Assembly (NCBI GenBank): GCA_009921765.1
Contig: RFXC01000157.1
Location: 1-10,461, forward strand
Length of the DNA: 10,461 bases
Source: Betaproteobacteria bacterium
GTDB lineage: Bacteria; Pseudomonadota; Gammaproteobacteria; Burkholderiales; Burkholderiaceae
Reading direction: 5' to 3'
Below the pieces are notes generated by a model. The model made no database searches. It was given only the letters and a program-made list of their open reading frames with translations, and had not been told where the DNA came from. A program made the position numbers and the translations under genes. Below are positions 1 to 6,273 of this stretch, piece after piece (position 1 is the stretch's first letter; each line of letters opens with the position of its first letter).

Positions 1-152
1 ACGATTGCGGTCACCCGGTACTCCCGGGCGAGGCGCGCACCGAGCGCATCGGCCTGCTGCAGACCATGGGGCGAAAGCGCGGTATCGGCCGGCTGAACAA
101 TGCCGGCGACATTGAGCGCGGTTTCTCCGTGCCGTGCGATCAGGAGCGCCAT
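1..152 (-). CDS. Histidine phosphatase (phosphoglycerate mutase-like) family protein, N-terminal part only
   Basis: The reverse strand from the ATG at 152-150 reads MALLIARHGETALN, followed by about 35 more residues to the window edge. The RHGE motif at residues 7-10, right after a short hydrophobic strand, is the catalytic signature of the histidine phosphatase superfamily; His8 would be the residue that is phosphorylated. The family includes cofactor-dependent phosphoglycerate mutases, alpha-ribazole phosphatase (CobC) and many sugar- or nucleotide-phosphate phosphatases. The first 51 residues cannot tell these apart, so no specific substrate is claimed. The gene lies 40 nt downstream of the NIPSNAP gene on the same strand and may share its transcript. 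I see no strong Shine-Dalgarno sequence before the ATG. The start is chosen because the RHGE motif normally sits within about 10 residues of the N-terminus. The gene is truncated by the window, not evidently broken. Confidence 0.85.
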   Translation of the reverse strand, partial: MALLIARHGETALNVAGIVQPADTALSPHGLQQADALGARLAREYRVTAI

Positions 153-192
153 GGCACCGCGCTGACTGGCCGGTGAAGGACGGCGCGCCGCA

Positions 193-510
193 TCAGGGCT
201 GCGGCCCCCAGCCTGCCGGCAGCATCAGCTTGTTTCGTTGCGAAACGAACATCGGCCGAACCTTTTTGGCAAAGGCCATGAACTTGGGATCGGAGAACAC
301 GCCGGTCCAGAACGCGCGGCGATCGGCATCGTCTTCGAATTTCCAGAGATGGATCAGTTCGTTGATCGCACCCACGTCACCGGTGAAATAGCCGAGCAGT
401 CTCGGCGGGTGGCCGCTGATGGCCGCCCAGCCCTCGCTTTTATAAAGCTCCATGATCTCGGCCATCTTGCCGGGAACAACTTCGTAGGTGCGCAGTTCGT
501 AAATGGCCAT
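193..510 (-). CDS. NIPSNAP family protein
   Basis: This is a 105-residue protein starting MAIYELRTYEVVPGK. That opening strand (IYELRTYxxxPGK) is the hallmark of the NIPSNAP family, small proteins of the dimeric alpha-beta barrel (ferredoxin-like) type. Further family features are a helix over residues 17-31, a GYFTGDVGAINELIHLWKF stretch at about 45-63 and DRRAFW at about 68-73. About 105 residues is typical for the bacterial single-domain form. Biochemical function is unknown for most members, and none is assigned here. The frame stays open upstream to 606, but the start at 510 is preferred: it has a GGAG Shine-Dalgarno 9 nt upstream and the family motif begins at residue 3, while the extra 32 upstream residues are Arg-rich and match nothing I know. 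It is the first gene of a probable two-gene unit with the histidine phosphatase 40 nt downstream. Confidence 0.9.
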   Translation of the reverse strand: MAIYELRTYEVVPGKMAEIMELYKSEGWAAISGHPPRLLGYFTGDVGAINELIHLWKFEDDADRRAFWTGVFSDPKFMAFAKKVRPMFVSQRNKLMLPAGWGPQP

Positions 511-519
511 GGGGAAAGA

Positions 520-523
520 CTCC
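520..523 (-). promoter_or_regulatory. Ribosome binding site of the NIPSNAP gene
   Basis: The reverse strand reads GGAG nine bases before the ATG at 510. It decides this start over the longer open frame that reaches 606. Confidence 0.6.
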
Positions 524-541
524 GGTTTCGTTGAAGCCCGA

Positions 542-559
542 AGTATGGAGGGCGCCCTC
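542..559 (-). promoter_or_regulatory. Possible -10 element with adjoining 12-bp palindrome upstream of the NIPSNAP gene
   Basis: Reading toward NIPSNAP, the perfect palindrome GAGGGCGCCCTC at 548-559 abuts the -10-like hexamer CATACT at 542-547. A repressor site covering the -10/-35 spacer is one reading. Chance in a GC-rich sequence is the other. No -35 hexamer is visible, so this is a weak call. Confidence 0.2.
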
Positions 560-812
560 GCAAAGCGCAGCGTCCGGTTTCGCGAAATGCGCCTGAACGC
601 GGACACGGATCGCCGCGCGGTGACTCCAGCCCTCCGCTGTTACGCCGGCTGTCCCGCGGGCGCCAACCGCGCCTTGCGCAGGACGGCTCTCTCATCCCAA
701 TGGCCTGGCCGGTCGGCCGAGCCAGACGTCGATCCGGCCGGCGTCCCCGGGCAACATCGGGCCTTTCCGCCATCGGGCCTTCTGGTTGTCCCGCCAGCCG
801 CCCCCGCCCACC

Positions 813-2321
813 ATGTCGCTTGCCATCGTTCGATCCCGCGCACTCGTTGGTCTTTCCGCACCAGAAGTCCGGGTCGAGGTTCATGTCGGGCGCGGCCTGC
901 CCGCATTCCACATCGTGGGTCTGCCGGAGGCTGCGGTCCGTGAAAGCCGCGAGCGGGTGCGTGCCGCGCTTGTTCACCGCGGCTTTGATTTTCCCAATCG
1001 CCGCCTCACCGTCAATCTCGCCCCGGCCGATCTTCCCAAAGACTCCGGCCGGTTTGATCTCCCGATCGCCATCGGCGTGCTCGCGGCAAGCGGTCAGCTG
1101 CCGGTCGAGCCGCTCGAAGCGCTCGAGCTTGCCGGCGAACTCTCTCTGACTGGCGAACTGCGCCCCATTCGCGGCAGTCTCCCCATGGCGATCGCCGCCC
1201 GCGCAGCCGGCCGTCGGCTGGTGGTCCCGGCAACCAGCGCCGACGAAGCCGCGGTCTACCCCGAGGTTGCTGCCCTCGCAGCCAACCACCTGGGCGAGGT
1301 GTGCCTGCATCTGCTCGGCGCATCCCCTCTGGCACGGGTCGATCACCAGCTGCCCCCGCCCGCGCAATGGCAGGGCGCGAACTTCAGCGACATCCGGGGC
1401 CACGCCCAGGCCCGGCGGGCGCTTGAAATCGCCGCCGCCGGCGGCCACTCTGCACTCATGGTCGGCCCGCCCGGTGCGGGCAAATCCATGCTCGCCTCGC
1501 GCCTCGCCTCCATCCTCCCGCCCCTGTCAAGCGAAGAGGCGCTCGAGGTCGCGTCGGTCCAGGCGCTCGCCGGGAACTTCAACGCCGCGCACTGGGGTCG
1601 GCGCCCCATGCGCGCACCGCACCACAGCGCCTCTGCAGCGGCGCTGGTGGGCGGAGGTCCTGGTCCGCGGCCCGGCGAAATCAGCCTCGCGCATCACGGC
1701 GTGCTGTTTCTGGACGAACTGCCCGAGTTCTCGCGCCCCGTGCTGGAGGCCTTGCGTGAGCCGCTCGAAACCGGCCACATCACGCTCGCCCGCGCCAGCC
1801 GCTCCATCGATCTTCCGGCGCGCTTTCAGCTGATCGCCGCCATGAACCCCTGCAGCTGCGGTCATCTGGGCGACCCGCGCTGCCGATGCAGCACCGAGCA
1901 GGTCCTGCGCTATCAGCGCCGCGTCTCCGGCCCGCTCCTCGACCGTCTCGATCTGCTGCTGTCCGTGGCGCGCCTGAGTGAAACCGATCTGCTCGAGCGC
2001 ACACCGGTCGAAACGAGCGACACCATCCGCCTGCGGGTGGAAGCCGCCTGGGCGCGCCAGCTCAGTCGGCAGGGCTGCGCCAATGCAAGGCTCGATGCGC
2101 AAGGCGTTGCGCGCCACTGCGCGCTCGGCGCCGAGGCCGAGACGCTGATCGTGGCGGCAAGCCAGCGGCTGCGCTGGTCGGCGCGCGGCGTGCATCGCGC
2201 GCTCAGGGTCGCCCGCACCATTGCCGACCTCGCTGGCAGCGAAGTCCTCGAACGCAATCATCTGGCCGAGGCCATCGGCTATCGCCGTTCACCCCTCGAA
2301 CTGAGCGGGGAGGCCGGCTGA
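813..2321 (+). CDS. comM: YifB/ComM family Mg-chelatase-like AAA+ ATPase
   Basis: This is a complete 502-residue protein, the usual length for the YifB/ComM family. The N-terminal ChlI-type domain (about residues 20-140) contains FHIVGLPEAAVRESRERVRA and the NLAPADLPKDSGRFDLPIA block typical of the family. The central AAA+ module has Walker A GPPGAGKS (218-225), Walker B GVLFLDELPEF (296-306), a Cys-rich loop CSCGHLGDPRCRC (347-359) and SGPLLDRLDL (372-381), which carries the arginine expected to act in trans. The C-terminal Mg-chelatase-like domain ends with SARGVHRALRVARTIADL (456-473). ComM is a hexameric DNA helicase that promotes branch migration during recombination of incoming DNA in natural transformation. 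Homologues also occur in species not known to be competent, so a competence role here is inferred. The ATG at 813 is preferred over a TTG at 786 because MSLAIVRSRALVGL matches the family N-terminus. No Shine-Dalgarno is visible before either start. Confidence 0.95.
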   Translation: MSLAIVRSRALVGLSAPEVRVEVHVGRGLPAFHIVGLPEAAVRESRERVRAALVHRGFDFPNRRLTVNLAPADLPKDSGRFDLPIAIGVLAASGQLPVEPLEALELAGELSLTGELRPIRGSLPMAIAARAAGRRLVVPATSADEAAVYPEVAALAANHLGEVCLHLLGASPLARVDHQLPPPAQWQGANFSDIRGHAQARRALEIAAAGGHSALMVGPPGAGKSMLASRLASILPPLSSEEALEVASVQALAGNFNAAHWGRRPMRAPHHSASAAALVGGGPGPRPGEISLAHHGVLFLDELPEFSRPVLEALREPLETGHITLARASRSIDLPARFQLIAAMNPCSCGHLGDPRCRCSTEQVLRYQRRVSGPLLDRLDLLLSVARLSETDLLERTPVETSDTIRLRVEAAWARQLSRQGCANARLDAQGVARHCALGAEAETLIVAASQRLRWSARGVHRALRVARTIADLAGSEVLERNHLAEAIGYRRSPLELSGEAG

Positions 2322-2325
2322 GCGC

Positions 2326-3576
2326 TCACATCGCCGCGCTCTGCCCACCGGGCGGCTTCACGCGCCAGCCGATCATCACCGAAAGCGCAAGCACCTGCAG
2401 CACCAGCCAGCAGGCAAGCGCCCATCGAAACGCGAGCGCCTCCTCGAGCCCCAGTTGCCGGCCCAGCGCGTCCACGAGCACGCCAAACAACCACTGGGTA
2501 AAGAAAATGCCTACGAAAATCATCATGTTGAAGGCGCTGAATGCGCGACCGGTCAGCGCGCCACGAAAGGTGAGGCTCACATGCGTCTGAACCGGCGTAA
2601 ACACCGTCACGCCCACCGCAAACGGAAGCCAGGCGAGCCACGCCCAGGTGCCGTCGGCCAGCACGATCACCGCCTGAGCGCCAACCATGAGCAGCGACCC
2701 AACCACCGTCACGGACAGCGTCGACCAGCCGCGCGCAGCCAGCCTGGGCATCACCCAGCCGAGCAGAAGGTAGGCAAACATCAACACCACATTGAGCACC
2801 AGAAGCGCCTGCGCGCTCTGCGCCGCCGACATCCCGAGCACCCGCGTAAACCATGGCCCAGCCCAGAGACTCTGCATCGCGATGAATGTGGCCTGCAGCG
2901 TGACCGACGGCACGACAAAGCGCCAGAAGTAGCGCTCACGAAACACCTCGAGGTAAGCGCGCCACTGCTCGGCAAGCGGCGTGGCGGGCTGACGCGGCTC
3001 GGCAGGCAGGCGCACCCTCAGGCACACCGCCGCCAGCGCAAGCAGCCCCGCGCAGAGAAAGAACAGCCCCCGCCAGCCAATGACCGGCAAAGCGAACTGC
3101 GCAGGTACGGTTGAACTGAGCGCGCCCAGCGTGCCCGCTGTGAGCATCCAGGCGGCGAGCCGCTGCTGACGCTCCGGCGCAAAGGCAAACCGGAAGGCGC
3201 GCAGCCCCGACATCAGCGCGCCCGACACACCAATGCCGATCACCACCCGTGCAAGACCCAGCACCCAGGCCTCGGTTGCAAGCGCAAACATGAGGCAGCC
3301 GAGCGCCGCAATCGCGAGCAGCGTCGAGTCGGTATCGCGCGAGCCAAACCGGTCGAGCCACACGCCCAAGGGCAACTGCATCACGATGAAGCTGAAGAAA
3401 TAGGCGCTGGAAAGCGCGCCAAGCTGCGCGTTGCTGAAACCAAACTGGTCGACCAGATCGGGCGCGATCACCGCATTGACGGTGCGAAGCGCATACGACA
3501 GCACATAGCCCGAGGCAAAGAGCGCAAACACGCCGAATCCGGCCTCTGCGACCGGCTGGGACGCGCCGCGGTTCAC
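2326..3576 (-). CDS. MFS transporter
   Basis: This 416-residue, very hydrophobic protein has about 12 predicted membrane segments, the standard major facilitator layout. The clearest family mark is motif A between helices 2 and 3, GVWLDRFGSR (residues 71-80). Helix 4 follows with LARVVIGIGVSGALMSGLRAF, in the position of the conserved arginine/glycine-rich MFS segment. A polar loop at about 188-215 splits the two six-helix halves. Substrate cannot be read from the sequence; members of this broad group move organic acids, nitrate, sugars or drugs. The start is GTG at 3576-3574, inside a 4-nt GTGA overlap with the stop of the upstream lipoprotein gene. No separate Shine-Dalgarno is apparent, so translation is probably coupled. 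The 3' end lies only 4 nt from the converging comM stop, so any terminator must lie within coding sequence. Confidence 0.9.
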   Translation of the reverse strand: MNRGASQPVAEAGFGVFALFASGYVLSYALRTVNAVIAPDLVDQFGFSNAQLGALSSAYFFSFIVMQLPLGVWLDRFGSRDTDSTLLAIAALGCLMFALATEAWVLGLARVVIGIGVSGALMSGLRAFRFAFAPERQQRLAAWMLTAGTLGALSSTVPAQFALPVIGWRGLFFLCAGLLALAAVCLRVRLPAEPRQPATPLAEQWRAYLEVFRERYFWRFVVPSVTLQATFIAMQSLWAGPWFTRVLGMSAAQSAQALLVLNVVLMFAYLLLGWVMPRLAARGWSTLSVTVVGSLLMVGAQAVIVLADGTWAWLAWLPFAVGVTVFTPVQTHVSLTFRGALTGRAFSAFNMMIFVGIFFTQWLFGVLVDALGRQLGLEEALAFRWALACWLVLQVLALSVMIGWRVKPPGGQSAAM

Positions 3577-4187
3577 GGAACCAGCAGCCGGAACGAATCG
3601 AGCATCGTGCGCGCCTGCGACACTTGCGCGGGCGCCACAATCGCCACCGCCTGCCAGAGCTGCTCCCGATACGCGACGAACACCGCCTGCATGACCACCG
3701 GCTCGCCCGCCATCAGGCCGCGCGCTTCCACCGAAATGGCATCCACCGCACCCTTGGCGGTGCCAGAGAGGTCGAGAAGCCCCACGCGGATCGGAACGCC
3801 GGGCTGCGGCTCCGCGCCCAGGTTGCGCAACATCGCGACCCGCATGGCCGACAGCGCTTTCGCATGGATGGCCGCCAGATCGGCCGCAGGATCGGCCGCC
3901 CGGGCCTCGAGCCGAACCGCGCCCACCGTGAACAGGGCGCGGTCCACGCGCGCGCCGGTCATGGTCATGTCGACCTTGAGTCCATCGAGATCAATCTCGC
4001 GGCTCATGGACGCAGGGCGGGCAGGCAGGAGCACCGAAAAGCCCTGCTCGGGGCTTCGGGTTTCACGCCAGTTGAATTCGGGCGAACACGCGGTGACAAG
4101 GCCAGCCAGAACCAGCCAACCCAACACACCGCGGATCGCGCGTCGGCGACCGGCGGTACGCCGGAACAGGCTGGACGGCAGACTCAT
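3573..4187 (-). CDS. Putative lipoprotein of unknown function
   Basis: This 204-residue protein has a lipoprotein signal peptide: an Arg-rich n-region (RRTAGRRRAIR), a hydrophobic core (GVLGWLVLAGL) and a lipobox VTAC with the cysteine at residue 34. The residue after Cys is Ser, with no Asp at +2, so outer-membrane sorting by Lol is expected. The mature part begins SPEFNWRETRSPEQGFSVLL and looks like a single compact alpha/beta domain of about 170 residues. The F-S-V-L-L-P-A-R-P pattern faintly recalls PsbP/DcrB-like folds, but I do not recognise the family with confidence and assign no function. The ATG at 4187 is chosen because it places the signal peptide at the N-terminus. No clear Shine-Dalgarno precedes it. 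Its stop overlaps the GTG of the MFS gene, so the two are very likely one transcript. It diverges from the DUF1840 gene 45 nt away. Confidence 0.8.
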   Translation of the reverse strand: MSLPSSLFRRTAGRRRAIRGVLGWLVLAGLVTACSPEFNWRETRSPEQGFSVLLPARPASMSREIDLDGLKVDMTMTGARVDRALFTVGAVRLEARAADPAADLAAIHAKALSAMRVAMLRNLGAEPQPGVPIRVGLLDLSGTAKGAVDAISVEARGLMAGEPVVMQAVFVAYREQLWQAVAIVAPAQVSQARTMLDSFRLLVP

Positions 4188-4232
4188 CGGATAATGGTAC
4201 CAAGCTGTTCCATCATCCAGGGAGTCAGGGCC
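4188..4232. promoter_or_regulatory. 45-nt divergent promoter region between lipoprotein and DUF1840 genes
   Basis: Two diverging units start on either side of this short gap. On the plus strand, GATAAT at 4190-4195 is a good -10 match; it overlaps the lipoprotein start region, and no convincing -35 stands 16-18 nt upstream. A Shine-Dalgarno AGGGAG (4219-4224) lies 8 nt before the DUF1840 ATG. On the minus strand the sequence before the lipoprotein ATG (ACCATTATCCG) is AT-rich for this genome but has no Shine-Dalgarno. The ribosome binding site is firm; the promoter is tentative. Confidence 0.4.
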
Positions 4233-4607
4233 ATGATCTATGAATTCCGTTCGCGCGCCACAGGCAGCATCGTGATGATGGAAAAGGTGGCCGAAAGGAT
4301 GCTTGGCATCCTCGGAAAGCCCGCCGGTCCCCAGGGCATCATCACGGTTGAACAGCTGCCTGCGGCGATCGCTTGCTTGCGTGCAGCCATCGCCGACGAG
4401 CGGCACGCACGCGAGGCCGCGCGCGAGGCAGCGCACGCCAGCGCGCGGACCGCAGATGCCTTGCCAACGCCCGCCGCGGGTGGCGGACACGACGCAGAGG
4501 AAGCTGGTCCCGGCACGGCGATCCCGCTCGAAGCCCGGGCCCAACCGCTCATTGAAATGTTCGAGCGGGCGCTTGCCGGCAAGCGCGACGTCACCTGGGG
4601 GGTCTGA
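4233..4607 (+). CDS. DUF1840 domain-containing protein
   Basis: This 124-residue protein begins MIYEFRSRATGSIVMM, followed by GKPAGPQGIITVEQLPAAI at about 28-46. This N-terminal block is diagnostic of DUF1840, a small cytoplasmic family I know mainly from Betaproteobacteria. The C-terminus (IPLEARAQPLIEMFERA, then DVTWGV at the very end) is the second conserved block of the family. Between them, about residues 57-95, lies a variable Ala/His/Gly-rich linker that is probably disordered. Function is unknown. The ATG at 4233 has a good AGGGAG Shine-Dalgarno 8 nt upstream and matches the family start; the same frame stays open far upstream, antisense to the lipoprotein gene, but that part is not coding. 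The stop codon is followed after one base by the TTG start of the CoA-transferase, so this gene heads a three-gene operon. Confidence 0.9.
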   Translation: MIYEFRSRATGSIVMMEKVAERMLGILGKPAGPQGIITVEQLPAAIACLRAAIADERHAREAAREAAHASARTADALPTPAAGGGHDAEEAGPGTAIPLEARAQPLIEMFERALAGKRDVTWGV

Positions 4608-4608
4608 G

Positions 4609-6273
4609 TTGAAACTCATCAGTGCCGACGACGCGGCCGCACTCATCCAATGCGGTTCAACTGTCGCGAGCGCAGGTTTTCTGGGGGCGGGACACGCCGA
4701 AGCCATTACCGAAGCCATCGAGCGGCGATTTCTGCGTGACCAGGCGCCGCGCGATCTCACCCTCATCTACTCGGCCGGCCAGGGCGACCGGGCAACCCGC
4801 GGCGTCAATCACTTCTGTCACCGCGGACTCACCCGCCGCGTGATTGGCGGCCACTGGCGATCGGCGCCCGGACTCGCGCAGCTCGCGCTCGAGGAAGGCA
4901 CCGAGGCCTACAACCTGCCGCAGGGCGTGATCTCGCAGCTCTATCGCGCGATTGCGGGCCGCAAGCCTGGCGTGATCACACCGATCGGCCTCCATACCTT
5001 CGTAGACCCCCGGCATGGCGGGGGCAAGCTCAACCAGTCCTGTAGCGAAGAGCTGGTGGAGCTGATCTCGATCGGGGGTGAGGAATACCTGCGCTACAAG
5101 CCGCTGCCGATCGACTGCGCGCTCATTCGCGCCACCACCGCCGACGCGCTGGGCAACCTGAGCGCCGAGCACGAGCCCTTTCACCATGAGCTCCTCGCCA
5201 TCGCGCAGGCCGCGCGCAATAGCGGCGGGATCGTGATCGCGCAGGTCAAACGTCTGGTGGGCGCCCATCCACAGGCGCGCGCGGTCTGTGTGCCCGGCAT
5301 CCTGGTCGACTATGTCGTGGTGGTGGGCGAGCATCCGCATCACCACTCCATGACCTTTGGCGAGTACTTCAATCCCGCCTACACCGGGCTCATCCCGCGC
5401 GTGGCGGCGACCGCGCGCGCGCGCCCCGCCAAACCCCTCCAGGCAGCGACTGCGCCCGGGCCGCGACCCGCCGATCCGCGACGCATCATCCAGCGGCGGG
5501 CGCTCCTTGAACTGGCCGCCGTTCGGCCACGTACCGTGAACCTGGGCGTCGGCATGCCGGCGGGCGTGGGCGCGCTTTCCCGCGAGGCCGGTATCCCGGG
5601 CATTGTGCTCACGGTGGAGTCGGGTCCGATCGGCGGCACACCGGCCGACGGTCTGTCCTTTGGCGCCGCTGAGCACCCGCAGGCAATCGTCGATGAACCC
5701 GCACAGTTCGATTTCTACGATGGCGGCGGCCTCGACATGGCCTTTCTTGGCATGGCCGAAGCCGATCCAGGCGGCAATGTGAACGTCGGTCTGTTTGGCG
5801 TGGGCCCCTGGCGACGAATCGCCGGGGTGGGCGGTTTCATCAACATCACGCAATCCACGCGCGAGCTGGTGTTCATGGGTACCCTCACATCAGGGGGGCT
5901 CCTTCTGATGATGGACAACGGGAACCTGAGGATCGAACGCGAGGGACGCTGGAAGAAGATGGTTCCGCAGGTGGGCCTTCTGTGCTTCAACGGCGAGTAC
6001 GCCTCGCGCCAGGCCATTCGCGCCACCTACGTGACCGAGCGTGCGGTCTTTCGGCTGCACGAGGGACGGCTTACTTTGTGCGAAGTGGCGCCCGGGCTGG
6101 ACGTCGAGCGCGATGTGCTCGCCCTGCTGCCGCCAGGCGTTGCGATCGCACCCTCGCTTTCCACGATGGATGCGCGGGTGTTCCAGGATGGTCCGATCGT
6201 GCTCGACGACGCTCCCCCGTCCGCGCACCGGGCAGGCCTGCCCCCTGCGCAGCCCCGGGGGCACGCGCGATGA
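4609..6273 (+). CDS. Acyl-CoA:carboxylate CoA-transferase (propionate CoA-transferase/YdiF type)
   Basis: This 554-residue family I CoA-transferase is predicted to move CoA between an acyl-CoA and a free short or medium carboxylic acid through a glutamyl-CoA thioester. The two halves are fused in one chain, as in Pct and YdiF. The N-terminal half starts KLISADDAAALI and has SAGFLGAGHAEAITEAI (21-37) and LTLIYSAGQGD (50-60). After an Ala/Pro-rich linker (about 265-292), the C-terminal half carries TVESGPIGGTP (335-345), in which Glu337 is the expected catalytic glutamate. Family blocks GGGLDMAFLG (372-381), GVGGFINITQ (406-415) and YVTERAVFRL (474-483) follow. The true substrate is not readable. 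The TTG at 4609 is chosen because the conserved N-terminus starts there and a G-run (4597-4602) lies 6 nt upstream; no ATG or GTG fits. It overlaps the downstream transporter gene by ATGA. A tail of about 30 residues past the core is Pro/Ala-rich. Confidence 0.9.
   Translation: MKLISADDAAALIQCGSTVASAGFLGAGHAEAITEAIERRFLRDQAPRDLTLIYSAGQGDRATRGVNHFCHRGLTRRVIGGHWRSAPGLAQLALEEGTEAYNLPQGVISQLYRAIAGRKPGVITPIGLHTFVDPRHGGGKLNQSCSEELVELISIGGEEYLRYKPLPIDCALIRATTADALGNLSAEHEPFHHELLAIAQAARNSGGIVIAQVKRLVGAHPQARAVCVPGILVDYVVVVGEHPHHHSMTFGEYFNPAYTGLIPRVAATARARPAKPLQAATAPGPRPADPRRIIQRRALLELAAVRPRTVNLGVGMPAGVGALSREAGIPGIVLTVESGPIGGTPADGLSFGAAEHPQAIVDEPAQFDFYDGGGLDMAFLGMAEADPGGNVNVGLFGVGPWRRIAGVGGFINITQSTRELVFMGTLTSGGLLLMMDNGNLRIEREGRWKKMVPQVGLLCFNGEYASRQAIRATYVTERAVFRLHEGRLTLCEVAPGLDVERDVLALLPPGVAIAPSLSTMDARVFQDGPIVLDDAPPSAHRAGLPPAQPRGHAR

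Larger units (their letters stand above)
511..812. other. Gene-free stretch between diverging NIPSNAP and comM genes
   Basis: This 302-nt stretch separates the divergent NIPSNAP and comM genes and should hold both promoters. On the NIPSNAP side, the reverse strand has CATACT (542-547), a fair -10 match about 30 nt before the ATG, but I find no good -35. Directly beside it is a perfect 12-bp palindrome, GAGGGCGCCCTC (548-559). On the comM side there is a short direct repeat, CATCGGGCCTT (755-765 and 771-781), and no clear promoter or Shine-Dalgarno. Open frames that cross the region are GC-driven and resemble no family I recognise. I see no RNA gene here. Confidence 0.55.

Noticed and set aside
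755..781. Two copies of CATCGGGCCTT as possible tandem regulator sites before comM
   Set aside because: Only two 11-nt copies are present, 16 nt apart in start position, in GC-rich noncoding DNA; the spacing suits two turns poorly and nothing else supports a site.
354..1448. A 364-codon open frame on the minus strand, antisense to comM and overlapping the NIPSNAP gene
   Set aside because: It overlaps two well-supported genes, has no recognisable domain, and its Arg/Gly/Ala-rich content is typical of antisense frames in GC-rich DNA.
1527..2261. A 244-codon minus-strand frame inside comM
   Set aside because: It lies fully inside a strongly supported AAA+ ATPase gene and has no family features.
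4259..4607. The Ala-rich linker of the DUF1840 protein as a sign of frameshift or pseudogene
   Set aside because: Both conserved blocks are in the same frame and the final DVTWGV is intact, so the variable middle is normal for the family.
4657..5853. A 398-codon minus-strand frame antisense to the CoA-transferase
   Set aside because: The plus strand encodes conserved CoA-transferase blocks over the whole stretch; the antisense translation is His/Arg-rich with no domain.
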